Of a stretch of DNA of 64,000 nt, positions 1 through 11,696 are shown one piece after another; positions within the stretch are counted from its first letter, which is position 1, and each line of letters opens with the position of its first letter. The notes under the pieces are model-generated. The model ran no database searches and was not told the DNA's origin. It worked only from the letters and a program-made list of their open reading frames with translations. This DNA comes from Rhynochetos jubatus (lineage: Eukaryota; Chordata; Aves; Eurypygiformes; Rhynochetidae), in the NCBI GenBank assembly GCA_027574665.1, contig CM050662.1, forward strand, positions 2,572,501 through 2,636,500, read 5' to 3'. The position numbers and the translations under genes were made by a program.

Positions 1-2250
1 AGCGGGGCGCTGGTGGTGAGCTCGCGGCTGGACCGGGAGGAGCTGTGCGGGAAGAGCGCGCCGTGCGCCCTGCGCCTGGAGGTGCTGGTGGAGCGGCCGC
101 TGCGCGTCTTCCACGTGGAGCTGGAGGTCACCGACATCAACGACAACGCGCCGCTCTTCCCCGCCGCCCGCAAAAACCTCAGCATCGCGGAATTCACAAC
201 GCTGCCGGGGTCGCGGTTCCCGCTGGAGGGCGCGTCGGATGCGGATATCGGAGCCAACGCGCAGCTCTCCTACACACTCAGCCCCAGCGAGCACTTCGGT
301 TTAGATTTACAGCGCAGTGAAGGATACCGCGAGTCCTTATTCCTGGTGCTCACGAAACCGCTGGACCGCGAGACGATGCCTTTGCACCAGTTGGTGCTGA
401 CGGCGAGTGACGGTGGCCGGCCGTCGCTGACGGGGACGATGGAGCTGGTGATCTCGGTGCTGGATGCGAACGACAACGCGCCCCAGTTCAACCAGTCGGT
501 GTATAAAGTGCAGCTGCTGGAGAGCGCGGCGGAGGGGACGCTGGTGGCGCTGGTGAATGCCACGGATCCAGACGAAGGAAGTAATCGCGAAATGACGTTC
601 ACGGCGAGCAGTATTTTTCCTCCAAAGGGATTGGAATTGTTCATTTTAAATCCAAAAACAGGCGAGATCCGACTCACGGGCTCCCTGGACTTCGAAGATG
701 TCCGTTCTTACGAGATACAAATGGAAGCGACAGATAAGGGAATGCCACCGCTGTCAGGTCACTGCAAGGTGGTGGTGGAGGTGCTGGACGTGAACGACAA
801 CGCGCCGGAGGTGTGGGTGACGTCGCTGTCGGTGCCGGTGCCCGAGGACGCGGCGGTGGGGACGGTGGTGGCGCTGCTGAGCGTGTCGGACCGGGACTCG
901 GGGGCGAACGGGCGGGTGCGGTGCGCGGTGTGGCCGGCGGCGCCGTTCGGGCTGGTGGCGACGTTCGCGGGCTCGTACTCGCTGGTGCTGCGGGAGGCGC
1001 TGGACCGGGAGCGGGTGTCGGAGTACGAGGTGGAGGTGCGGGCGGAGGACGGCGGGGCGCCGCCGCTGCGCGCCAGCCGCGGGGTGCGCGTGCCGGTGTC
1101 GGACGTGAACGACAACGCGCCGGCGTTCGCGCAGGCCGTGTACACGGTGCTGGCGCGGGAGAACAACGCGGCGGGCGCGGAGCTGGCGCGGCTGTGGGCG
1201 CGGGACCCGGACGAGGCGGGCAACGGGCGCGTGAGCTACTCGTTGGCGGAGGGCGGCGTGGGGGGCGCGGGGTCGGGCGGCGGGTGGCGTCCGGCGTCGA
1301 GCTACGTGTCGTTGGAGGCGGAGAGCGGGCGGCTGTGGGCGCTGCAGCCCTTGGACTACGAGGAGCTGCAGGTGCTGCAGTTCGAGGTGCGTGCAGTGGA
1401 CGCGGGGGAGCCGCCGCTGTGCGGCAACGCCACGGTGCAGCTCTTCGTGGTGGACGAGAACGACAACGCGCCGGCGCTGCTCCCGCCGGCCGGCGGCGGG
1501 CCGGGACCCGGGACCGTGGGCGGAGTGGAGGCGGGCCCGGTGTCGGGGCCGGCCTCGGGGGTGTTGTGGGCGTGGGCGGCGTGGGGGGCGCCGGCGGGGC
1601 AGGTGGTGGCGAAGATCCGCGCGGTGGACGCGGACTCGGGCTACAACGCGTGGCTGCGCTACGAGCTGTGGGAGCCGCGGGGGAAGGGCGCGTTCCGCGT
1701 GGGGCTGTACAGCGGCGAGGTGAGCACGGCGCGGGCGCTGGAGGAGGCGGACGGCCCGCGGCAGCGGCTGGTGATCGTGGTGCGGGACCACGGGGAGCCG
1801 GCGCGCTCGGCCACGGCCACGCTGAGCGTGTCGCTGGTGGAGGGCGCCGAGGCGGCGCTGGCGGCCGCGGGCTCATCGTCATCGTCGTCGGGGCCGGGGC
1901 TGCGTCCGGCGGCGGGTGCGGAGGGCGGTGCTGCCGCGGCGGCCGCGACGAACGTGTGGCTGGTGGTGGCCATCTGCGCGGTGTCGAGCCTGTTCGTGCT
2001 GGCGGTGGTGCTGTACGTGGCGTCGCGGTGGGCGCCGCGGGCGGCCGTGCTGTCGGGGCCCGGGCCGGCGACGCTGGTGTGCGCCAGCGAAGTGGGGAGC
2101 TGGTCGTACTCGCAGCGCCAGAGCCGGAGCCTGTGCGTGGCGGACGGCGCGGGCAAGAGCGACCTGATGGTTTTCAGCCCCAACGTCCCGCCGCCGCCCG
2201 GCCCCGCGGCGAAGGAGACGCAGCCGGAGCCGCCCGCTCTGCTGGACACG
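1..2250 (+). CDS. PCDHA: Protocadherin alpha variable exon A, 5' truncated by window edge
   Basis: This is a calcium-dependent homophilic neuronal adhesion protein. The reading frame opens at base 1 with what is codon 75 of the complete copies, so the signal peptide and the first half of EC1 lie outside the window. The rest of EC1 with its CX5C pair, EC2 to EC6 with five DxNDN linkers, the membrane span (AICAVSSLFVLAVVLY) and the cytoplasmic motifs VGSWSYSQ and SDLMVFSP follow in order, giving 750 codons up to the GTCAGT donor. The EC2 window (298-354, GLDLQRSEGYRES) and the EC3 window (532-777) match exon F and no other copy. Two residues are unique: Thr579-Val580 replace Ala-Ala in the Gly/Pro-rich EC5-EC6 linker. 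Sequons are N133, N238, N260 and N550. It must be spliced to constant exons outside the window. The alpha assignment is secure; the isoform number cannot be given. Confidence 0.95.
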
Positions 2251-2490
2251 GTCAGTGGCCCTCCCCGTCTCGCCTCTCGCCCCTTCCCCCGCCACCCCTT
2301 CCCCCGCCTCCCCGTCCTTGTTTGGTCCCCGGCCAGGCGCTCTTGGCAGCCGGGCTCGGTGGATCCTGGGCGGGTGCTGAATGATTCGAAAAGAACCTTT
2401 GCCTCTGCCAGCATGTCCTTGCCGGAGCCCCTCGGCTCTTGCAGGGTGGGAGAAAGAAAGAAAGGTATTGCCCCACCGAGCAGCGGTTAG
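2251..2490 (+). other. 5' splice donor (GTCAGT) of exon A and in-frame read-through tail
   Basis: The coding exon should end at the codon ACG (Thr824), followed by GTCAGT, which matches the donor consensus at GT and +4 to +6. If the donor is not used, the frame continues for about 79 codons of Pro/Arg/Ser-rich sequence to a TAG at 2488-2490. Intron-retained short isoforms are known for mammalian PCDHA exons, so the tail could be an alternative C-terminus. That is inference; the tail carries no recognised domain. Confidence 0.75.
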
Positions 2491-4023
2491 CATCTGCAGC
2501 TGAGCTTTGGTCTTCTGGTTGTGAGTTGTTCTCCCGTCGGATGACAGCACTGCTGATTGCGATGAGAGGTGCCACGACATCAGCTTCACAGCAGTTCTTC
2601 CTACCTGATGTGTAGCATTTCCACCCGAACTTGCTGAAGGGATGCCAGACACGCAGGCTGTGGGTGCTGACAACCCTCCGGGCAATGTTTACTCTCTTAT
2701 TACCTTTGCTGACTGTGCTGACGGTGCTGATGTTTGTTGTGGTTTCTTGTGGAAAATTGTGTCCTCCTCCTCTTTGATTCTCTCTGTAAGAGGTGTGATG
2801 GAAGGTGATAGTTGGGCCTTCCCAGTTTCCTCTTTGGGTTGAGGGATGCATTCTCGGTTTTGTTTCTTCCACCGGACACATTTAGAAATAGGGAAAGGCG
2901 TCACAGACTTTTCCAATGTTCCTTTCCATGTATGTTGTTTCTCACCTTGGTAGCATAAAGTGTTCAGGGAGAGGAGTGTGAGCCAAGGTACTTGTCAGGA
3001 ATGTGAATTTTCGTTTTAATTTCCTGTTCCCCCTGTGTCCCCGGTTGTGGATTTGCATTCCTGACCAGAGAAGAGACGTGAAATACACTGGCTTGTTTTG
3101 ATGTTCTTTCAGAATTTGTATCAACAGCCACACCATCTCAAAAGCTCTGGCAATCTTTTGCTGGAAAGAAAAACCACGCAAGGAAGCAAACAAACTAAAC
3201 AAAGGACCGCCCTTCCCCATGAAAACCCAACCCAAATACTCCTACGTAGCTGACGTCATCTGTGATGCTGGTGTGCTCGTCAACCTTTTGTTTTTTCTCT
3301 CAGAGCATGAAATCAATGCCATTGCCATTAGCCCTGTCCTCACATCACCTTTAGTAAGACTCTTGTTCCCAGGTCTGCCACGTTTCCAATCTGAGATAGC
3401 TGAAGCGTTGCCAAACATGACGTGTCAGCATCAGAGAGTCTGCCCACATGGTGTGCAAGATACCTCTGTGTGTTTTTTATGGTGCTGTCCCTGAGGGGAA
3501 GGGTAAGCAAAAGTCAGAGTGAGCCTTGAGATGAGAAAGGAAACTGGCATGTCACCGAGGTGAACATGTCCGTGGCACTGAGCGGTCGGGAGTAATTTCT
3601 TCATTTGTATTGGCTCATTATGAAAGTCGGGAAGGCAGTAGGGACCTTTCACATGTTCCTTTTCCAAGTATGTTGTTGCTATATTTCGCAGTGTAAAGTG
3701 TTCAGGCAGAGGAGTGCTACCCAGGCAGGTGTTAGAACTGGGAATTTTCCCTTCCTACTCCCCATTCCCCCCAGGTTCTGAACTGCATTCTTGGCCATTG
3801 AAGTGTCATGTCATACACTGGCCTGTTTTGGTGTTCTTCTTTGGATCAGCAGCGGCAGCTGTAAAGCATGCGTGTAAACCTTATTTTTCACTCAAAAACC
3901 CATCCCCAAATTGTCCTACAGATTAGATGTCATCCATTACAGTGTTGTACTTGTGAGCTTTTAGGTTACTCTTTCAATGTGTGAAATGAACGCTCGTTGC
4001 CATTTGAGCTGTCCTGACATCAT
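2491..4023. other. Type I spacer, first part: diverged internal repeat modules, no gene
   Basis: No coding sequence is supported. The stretch holds two diverged copies of a spacer module. One runs from about 2680 to 3590. The second starts near 3590 and is broken by the CR1 insertion at 4024, resuming after 5257. Shared landmarks include TGTTCAGG-GAGGAGTG, a TGTTTTGATGTTCTTT-like run, a TCATCTGTGATGCTGGTGTGC-like run, and a GAAATCAATGCCATTGCCAT-like run (3309 and, decayed, near 3985). The module family was not recognised. Confidence 0.6.
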
Positions 4024-5256
4024 GGGTTTACAAAAGCGGGTCCTGTTTGAGGACGCTGATCTTGTTCTATGACAAGATGACCTGAAGAGTGTTTGACGGA
4101 AAGGCTGTGTACGCGTTTACCTGGACTTCAGTAAAGCCTCTGACATCATTTCTCGCAGCATTCTTCTGGAGAAACTGGCTGCTCGTGGCGTGTATTTTCC
4201 CTTTGTGGAGTATAAATCTGGCTTGTTGGCCAGGCCCAAGGAGTGGTGGTGAATGGATTTCAATCCGTGGGCATCCGGTCAGAAGTGGTGTTCCCCATGG
4301 GTCAGTATTGGGGCCAGTTCTGTTTAAAATTTTTATTGGTGACCTGGACGGGGGGATAGAGTGCACCCTCAGTAAGTTTGGAGATGACATCAAGTTGGGT
4401 GGGCATATTGATCTGCCTGAGGGTAGGAAGGCTGTTCAGAGAAATCTGGACAGGCTGGATTGATGGGCTGAGGCCGATTGTGTGAGGTTCAACAAGGCCA
4501 AATCCCAGGTGCTGCGTTTCAGCCATGAGAACCCCAGGCTTAGGCAAGAGTGGCTGGAAATCTGCCCATGGAAAAAGACCCCTGGGGTTTGGTCAGCGGC
4601 TGGGTGAACAGGAGCCAACAGTGTGGCCAGATGGCCAAGAAGGGAAGTGGCATCCTGACTTGTACCAGAAATAGTGTGGCCAGCAGGACTAGGGAAGTGA
4701 TTGTCCCGCTGTACTGGGCACTGGTGAAACTGCACTTCAAATCCTGTGTTCTGTTTTGGGCTCCTCTCTACAAGAAAGGCATTGAGGTGCTGGAGTGTGT
4801 CCAGGGAAGGCCAATGAAGCTGGTGAAGGGTCTAGAGAACAAGCCTTATGAAGAGTAGCTGAGGGAGCTGGACTTGTTTGGTGTGGAGGAGACTGAGGGG
4901 AGACCCTATCGCTCTCTGCAACTACCTGAAAGGAGGTTGTGGAGAGGTGGGTGTCAGTCTCTTTACCCAAGTAACAAGTGATTGGATGAGAGGAAATGGG
5001 CTCAAGTTGTGCCAGGGATGATTTAAATTGGATGTTAGGAAACATGTCTTCACTTGAAAGGGTTGTCAAGCATTGGAAGGGGCTTCCCGGGGAAGTGGTG
5101 GAGTCACCATCCTTGGAGGTACTTGCAACACGTGTAAACTTGACAACTTAGGGGGATGTTTTTGTGGTGGACTTGGCAGCGGTAGGTTAATGGTTGGACT
5201 TGGTGGTCTAAAGGGTCTTTTCCCACATGAACGATTGATCATAGATGACTCTATGA
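4024..5256 (+). mobile_element. CR1 LINE fragment, reverse transcriptase part of ORF2 plus 3' end
   Basis: The broken translation shows hallmarks of CR1 ORF2: YLDFSKA-like residues near 4115, [20 protein letters not shown] near 4290, an FGDD in place of the usual FADD catalytic box near 4378, then EVIVPLYWALV and KLVKGLENKPYEE. The 3' part has the CR1 tail (GGTTGGACTTGGTGGTCTAAAGG). Frameshifts and stops split the ORF, so it is dead. It interrupts a spacer module. The same insertion is in the B-C and D-E spacers, so it predates spacer duplication. Confidence 0.9.
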
Positions 5257-8026
5257 TCATCTTTGGAAAGAGTATTCCTCCCAGGTGTATAACATTTCTA
5301 CCTGAGATTACTGAAGCATTGCAAAACGTGATGGGTAAGCTGCGGGGAGTCTGTTGGACACTGTGTATGTGATCCCATCAGTACATTTTCCTATGGTGCT
5401 CTCATTGATGGAAGGGTCTGCAAAAGCTGGAGTGAACCCTGAGCTGGGAAAGGAAATTGCCATGTCACAGAGGTGAATGTGGCAGTAGCACTGTGTAGGG
5501 CCTGGGCATGTCCTGATGTGAAGAGTGATGTTGAGCAGTGGGAAGACTTATTTGAGGGAGCTGGAAACCTTTTTGAAGACCATGGGCCATGTTGTAAGGG
5601 AAGAATGGAAAATGATCTGCTTGTCTGGAGATCACATGTCCCAGAGTAGGGAGTGGAGGATGCCTAGAAGTAAGCATGAGGCAGGATGGGCACGGAGTGC
5701 TCCTGCTGAGGCCTCTTTCCCAGCCTCCAGTGGTGTTTAGTGGAGGCCTTCATGATCCTGAGATGGTGTGTGGTATTGCAATGCCCGCAATGTTGTTTGC
5801 GTGTATGAAGATCTCCCATGAGAAACAGTCCCTTGTGCTGCTGCCTGCCTGACGTAGGAGGAGATGCGAGACAGACTGCTGGATACTGTCTGGTGAACCT
5901 TTTCACTCTTGTTTTGGGAAGGTTGTTGTGGGGGGGCAGTGGTTCAATCTGGTGTCCTTGTGCAGTGGAGGGCATCTGTAGCAGCCTCCACAGTGACTGA
6001 TGTTGCCATGATGGTTCCGTGAGGAATCCTCAGGTGACATTTGAAATGTGGACGTGGTGTTTGTGATGAGGAGTTGGGTGTGATCTTTGTGTCCTTGATT
6101 TCCCGTACTTGTGCACCTGGCCAGTTGACCTCAGTAGAGGCCACCGGTAGAGGTGCCGTGTCCCCTTGTCATGCTTACCTCAGCTATGTGCATGAACAGG
6201 CCAAACCCTCGAGAGCAGCCCAGCTCTGGTTTTCTGTGGTACAAATTGTCCTACCCAGTTGATATTGTGAGTGCACTTGCACTTCAGCATTTGGTGTGGA
6301 CCTCTCAAAGAATAAAATCCGTGTGGCCTGGGATCAGAGCTGTCACAGCTCGCTTCACAGAATCCTTAACAAGTCTAACGTGCAGCTCTGTGCTGTTTCC
6401 ATCTGAGATTGCTGAAAAGGCACACAGTATTCAGGGGGGGAAGGTCATGCAACTGGGAAGAGCCTGCCAGACCCTGTGTGGCTTTGCATCCCTCCAAAAA
6501 ATCTTTTGGTAGATCGTGAGGGAAGCTTGAATGTGCAAAGGCCTGCATCACCTGCAGAGCAGGGTTTAGAGCGGGGCATTTTTTTTGTGTTAAGTCTTTG
6601 TACTTTGGCAGTAACCCTGCAAGTGGTACCGTGTAGGGCCTGGGCTTGTGTCCTGGGGAGAGTGACTTCGAGCAAGAAAGTGTCTTCCCTGAGGACAGTT
6701 GAGATGCTGTGTAGAACACAGATCTTGTCACTGGGGGTGGAGTGGAGAATGTCTGTTTAGCTGTGGCGGTGCCATTTCCCAGGGCTTGGGATAGAGGATG
6801 CCAGTAAAAAACCCTTGAGAGGAGCCCTGGTGCCATGCCTACTGGCCTGGCATCCTCTCAGGACCTCCAGCAGTTCTGCGTATTGTTGTGCCCTGTTGTT
6901 CTCTGTTCTCTGTGGCATTACTGCTTGTGAGGATAAGTGCCATTCGTGCCTTTAATCCCTTGGTTTTGGTACGGAATTGTTGTTGATCAAACAGAAGCTT
7001 TTTGAAATTTGGGCCATGCTGCCAGCCTTCTCTGAAGGTCTCTGTGGCTACCTCTCTGGTCTTAGTCTTGCTGGGGAGGGGAGGAACTGCTCTCTGTGTT
7101 GCGGATGTTGGCAAACGTTGCGTTTCAGGACAGTGGAATGGGATCCTTTGGTTTCTTTCTCTCCTCTTCCCGAAACTGCCCACCCTTTCCTTCTTTCACA
7201 CTGGCAATGTGTTGTACAGTGGATGAGATGCAGACTGCTGAATTTTGGCATCTGTCAGGTTGCAGATTTTCTGAGGGTTTTGCGTGAGTCTGTTGGAAGG
7301 TTTTTCCAGTGCCTGAGCTGTGGTTGACGTTGAGAGAATGTCCTTAGCTTTCAGGTGCCCATCCTTCCCCTTTGATGGGAGTGCATAAAGGGAGCTCTGC
7401 GCACTGACCTGCGTTTTCAAGGCTTTTGCAGAACATGAGTGATTTTTTTCTCTCTGGCATGCCCAGAGACCTCTGACAACGTTACGGAAAATGTCCTGTA
7501 GAACCAGTTTCTCTCCCCTGATTTTTATGTTGGTTTTTTTTGTTTGTTTGTTTGTTTGTTTATTTTCCCCCTGAAGAAGCAACCTGTGATGCTACAGGTA
7601 AGTCATTCTTGGCTCAAGAGGCTGTGTTTTGAGAGCCAGATGTACATTTGTTCCTTCTTCAGTCACGGCATCGTTATGTTGGATCAACCCAATGACGCCT
7701 GGATTGTAATGACAGTAGGTCTGCACCCGCAAAGCACCACTGCCTGCTTCCTTTCCTTTCTGGCTGCTTCCAGGTGCAGCATGAGCAGGTGAGAGCAAAT
7801 GCAGATGGAGGAGGGATGGCAGTGCATTTCTCTGAGTGGACATTTTTGAGAACTGGGGGGGGTGTTCTCAGGGAAAATTCCGTGCTGTTTGCTTCATGTC
7901 TTTTGTTTGTGTGACAGGTGCGTCGTGCTTAGGAGTGAGAGGTATTCTGTGGGGACTAATGGCCTTGTGTTGTTCTGGCAGTAGGTGCCTCCCTGAAAGG
8001 GAAAGCAAGGGTTTGTTATTCAGTGT
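5257..8026. other. Type I spacer, middle part, no gene
   Basis: No coding sequence is supported. The module interrupted by CR1 resumes at 5257 (GAAAGAGTATTCCTCCCAGG) and a further diverged relative appears around 6240-6480. The stretch from about 6100 to 8020 lines up with the type II spacer at about 31840-33770, showing that the two spacer types share ancestry. A T-rich and GTTT-repeat run at 7530-7563 differs in length between spacer copies. Short open frames here are not conserved as proteins. Confidence 0.6.
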
Positions 8027-8439
8027 TGTCGTGGTTTAAGCCCAGCCAGCGACTAAGCACCACACAGCCAGGGCTCCATCACGCGTAACAGTCACTTGAG
8101 AAAATGAATGCCATCACCACTCTGAATGCCTCACCCCTTCCTTCTTCTCCCCCCCAGCTGTATATGCTGAGCATACAAATCACATCATATGGAGTAAACC
8201 CTTGGTCAGCTGGGGTCAGCTGTCCCAGCTGAATCCCTTCCCAGCTTCTCATGCATCCCCAGCCTACTTGCTGCTGGGGTGATGTGTGGCGCTGAAAAGG
8301 CTTTGACTCTGTGGAAGCACTGCGCTGCAGCAGCTAAAACATCCCTGTGCTATCAACACTCTTCAGCATAAATCCAGCTCATAGCCTGTTACTAGCTGCT
8401 ACGATGGTAATTAACTCTGTCCCAGCCAAACCCAGGAGA
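8027..8439 (-). mobile_element. Old, shortened LTR of an ERVL-like element, minus strand
   Basis: Read on the minus strand it starts near CCTGGGTTTGGCTGGGACAG and has AGAGTTAATTACC, CCAGCTGACCAAGGG and CAGCTGGGGGG, ending in GGGCTTAAACCACGACA. This is the same LTR family as the element at 10007-10652, but about 413 bp against 646 bp. Flanking bases AGTGT and ATGTG could be a decayed 5-bp target duplication. The related type II spacer has an empty site here (near 33770). No internal retroviral genes are present. Confidence 0.75.
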
Positions 8440-9074
8440 ATGTGCAGGAGGGAAAGAAGGCCAGAAGAATAGTTCTTTGTCGGGGTACATGGAGAGTGCT
8501 CAGGAGCTGTGGTGGCCCCGTGCTCTGTCATCCTTCTTGGAGGATTGGTGTGCTGGGCTTTTCGAGGTGTGATTTCCCAAATGAGACACTCCCCTGTGCT
8601 GTTTGGACTCACTGAAGCCAGTTGCATGGACATCCAAGTACCTGGGACCGGGGTCTGTGTTTGAGAGGGTGGTGCATTCTGTTCTGATGTAGCAAAGCTG
8701 TTCTTTGCCATCTGCTTGCCCTTCTCTGTTATTTGCTGGGTCCTGGCGTGCACTGGAGGCTGAAGAGTGTGGCCTTCTTCCAGAAGGGAAGGGGAGGTGC
8801 AGGGGCAGTGTGTCTGTCTGGCATACACTGGAGGACAGCAGGAATGTTGTTTCCTGTCCAAAGGGGTGGATGACGGTAATGAGAGCTCTCGCCAAAGGTC
8901 ACGTCCGTGTTTCATGTCAAGCATGTTGTAGACGTGTAAAAATACATGGTCAAAGATGAAAAAGAAAAGGAAAAAAACACATAAGGAAACCAAAGAAAAG
9001 GAGAAGCAAGGGTAGGGCAGGGTGGGGCATAAAAGAAAAAGATGGAAAAGAAGGATGAAAGCAAAAATGAAAAT
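8440..9074. other. Type I spacer, second module family, no gene
   Basis: No gene is supported. The part from about 8460 to 8870 is related to two stretches of the type II spacer (about 33800-34150 and 35060-35410). Shared landmarks are ATGTCCAAGTACCT, TTCTGTTCTGATGTAGCA and CTGAAGAGTGTGGCCTTCTT. It then grades into a purine-rich run. Confidence 0.6.
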
Positions 9075-9852
<778 letters not shown>

Positions 9853-10006
9853 CAAAAGCAAGCAAGGAAGCAAGAAAGGAGGGGGAGGGAGGGATGAATG
9901 ATAGAGGATATTAGCAGCGTCAGTGACAGTATGGTTACATGCAGAATGGAGTGGAGGATCTCGGCCTCCTCAGCAGTCTGGGCCACTGTGATGGAACGTG
10001 GTGAGG

Positions 10007-10652
10007 TGTGCTGGCCTCAGTCAGGACAGAGCTAGTTTTCCTCACAGTAGCTGGTGTGTTTTGGCTGTGCAGAGAAGAATACTGATAGCATAGTGATGGT
10101 TTTGGTTGTTACTAAGGAATGTTTATGTCAACGTTCCTTTTCGGTTTCTGATACTTCAGTTGTGCTCTCTGCCAGCGTGTAAGCTGGGGATGCAGGAGAA
10201 TTTGGGAGGGGTCACAGCCTGGGCAGCTGACCCAAACTGACCAAAGGGATATTTCATGCCATAAAACGTTATGCTTGGTATGGAAGTTGGGGGTTGGGCC
10301 AGGCGGGAGGCTCTCTTTCTGGCTCTGGCTCTAGGTTTGGCTCTGGGGCTCTCTCCAGCTCTGGCTCTTGCCAGGGACTGGCTGGGCGTCGGTCTGTGGG
10401 TGGTGAGCAGTTGTATCATTTGTTTTCTTTTCCATTATTTTCATTACATATTATTGTGCTAATATTAGTATTGTTAGCGTTATTGGTACCATTATTTTAT
10501 TTCATTTAATTTCAATTATTAAATAGTTCTGATGTCAAGTCGTGAGTTTCCTTGTCTTTTCCTCGGATTCCCTTCCCCATCCCACTGGGGAGGAGGGAGG
10601 TGAGCGAGCGACTGTGTGATACTTGGTTGCTGGCTGGGGCTAAACCTCAACA
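10007..10652 (+). mobile_element. Solo LTR of ERVL-like endogenous retrovirus with 5-bp target duplication
   Basis: The element begins TGTGCTGG and ends CAACA, and is flanked on both sides by the direct repeat TGAGG (10002-10006 and 10653-10657), as expected for a complete solo LTR. Internal marks are CAGCTGACCCAAACTGACCA, GGGACTGGCTGGGCGTCGGT, an AT-rich stretch after 10425, and CCCATCCCACTGGGGAGG. It resembles the avian TguLTR5-type family from memory; this is not database-checked. No coding part remains. The same insertion is in the B-C and D-E spacers. Confidence 0.88.
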
Positions 10653-10739
10653 TGAGGAAGAGGAAAGAGCTCTTGCCATGTCCGTGCTCCATGGCGAGAG
10701 TGATGTAGTGACATAGAAAACACGTTGTTAAGGGAGACA

Positions 10740-11440
10740 ACGAAGAGGGAAAGAGGGAAGAAGAGAAGGAAAAGAGAAAGATGAGGAAGGAATCTGTGGA
10801 AGTAAAAAGCAAGCAAAGAAGAAAGAAAGAATAGAAAGGATGGAAGAAGAATGAATAAAAACGAAGGAAGGAAGAGGCAATAAAAAGTAAAGAAGAAAAA
10901 AACAGAAGGACGAATAGGAAGGAAGAAATGGAAGAAAGAAAGAATAGAAAGGGTGGACGGGATTACCAGGACGCAGACCTCTGGATGCTTAACGGAGGTG
11001 GTTCCTAACTGCCCTAGCTCTTTGTCGGATTCCCGCACTCCGGCGCTGATGCCCCGTAATTAGCGCTGATGGCTCCGTGTTTGATGGTGGCCGCCGCGAC
11101 GCCGTAGGCGACCGGTGAGTTGGCAGCGGGATACAGAAGAAAGAAGGATGGGAAGCGAAAGGGAAGGGGAGTAAAGAATCGGGAGCGGCAGTGCAGGAAC
11201 GGAACGGATGAAAAGGAGAAGAAGGAGACGGAAACAAAGAAAGAAGGAAGAAAAAGAGGCAAGATAAATGAGGAAAGAAAAAGCTAAAACCGGAGGAAGA
11301 CGGAGAGGACGGGAAAAGAAAAGAATCTCTGGGTGAATAGAGCGAGCAAGAAAGGAAGAAAGAAATAAGGAGGAGGGGAATGAGGGAAAGATAATGGGAA
11401 GAGAAGCGGGACATGGGGAGGAAGAGAGGACGGAGGCGAT
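10740..11440 (+). repeat. Purine-rich tract upstream of exon B
   Basis: AG-rich on the + strand (GAAGAAAGAAAG-like runs with scattered T and C), split by the GC-rich block at 10961-11119. A similar tract precedes every exon whose upstream side is visible. Confidence 0.75.
10961..11119 (+). promoter_or_regulatory. Conserved GC-rich block upstream of exon B with donor-like end
   Basis: A GC-rich island inside purine-rich DNA with two copies of GCGCTGATG (near 11043 and 11063) and GATGGTGGCCGCCGC. It ends in CCG-GTGAGT, a strong donor-like site at 11115. It is shared with exons C and E, and in diverged form with D and F. It may be a regulatory element or an upstream noncoding exon; function is not shown. 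Confidence 0.45.
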
Positions 11441-11498
11441 GAGCAGGAGAGGTCCGGGGCGCGGGCGGTCGCGGGGAGCGTGCGAGGCGGCGGAGCAG

Positions 11499-11512
11499 CA
11501 CACGGTGTCGCT
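11499..11512 (+). promoter_or_regulatory. Promoter CSE / CTCF-like CGCT box of exon B
   Basis: CACACGGTGTCGCT agrees at 10 of 14 positions with the CTCF form CACCAGGGGGCGCT, including the CGCT core. It is about 185 bp before the start codon. PCDH variable promoters are known to carry such a conserved element, bound by CTCF in the forward direction, which loops the promoter to distal enhancers. Confidence 0.75.
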
Positions 11513-11696
11513 GCAGGCTCAGAAACGGCGGCGGAGCGGCGAGGCGGCTCCGCCCCGGTGCGGCGGAGAGCCCGGCTGTGAGCACGGCGGGGGAGGGGGT
11601 GGGGGCGGTCGGGAGAGAGAGCCGGTGCGTGCGGGCGGCGGCGGGGAGCCGTGCGGGGCCCGAGCGGGCCCGGTGGCGGCGGCCGCGGTGGTGGCG

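Noticed and set aside
674..1882. Long minus-strand and other-frame ORFs within the exons (Pro/Arg/Ala or Gly/Arg rich)
   Set aside because: They are shadows of GC-rich coding sequence in the other frames, repeated in every exon, with no recognisable protein features.
13..2490. A start codon for exon A inside the window (GTG at 13)
   Set aside because: It falls in the middle of EC1. By comparison with the other copies, the true start is 74 codons before the window edge.
11394..11696. In-frame N-terminal extension of about 101 codons before the signal peptide of exon B (similar for C and E)
   Set aside because: Its ATG lies upstream of the CSE, so it is probably outside the mRNA. The extension is low-complexity Gly/Arg, D and F break it with a TAG before the CSE, and a good signal peptide starts at the later ATG.
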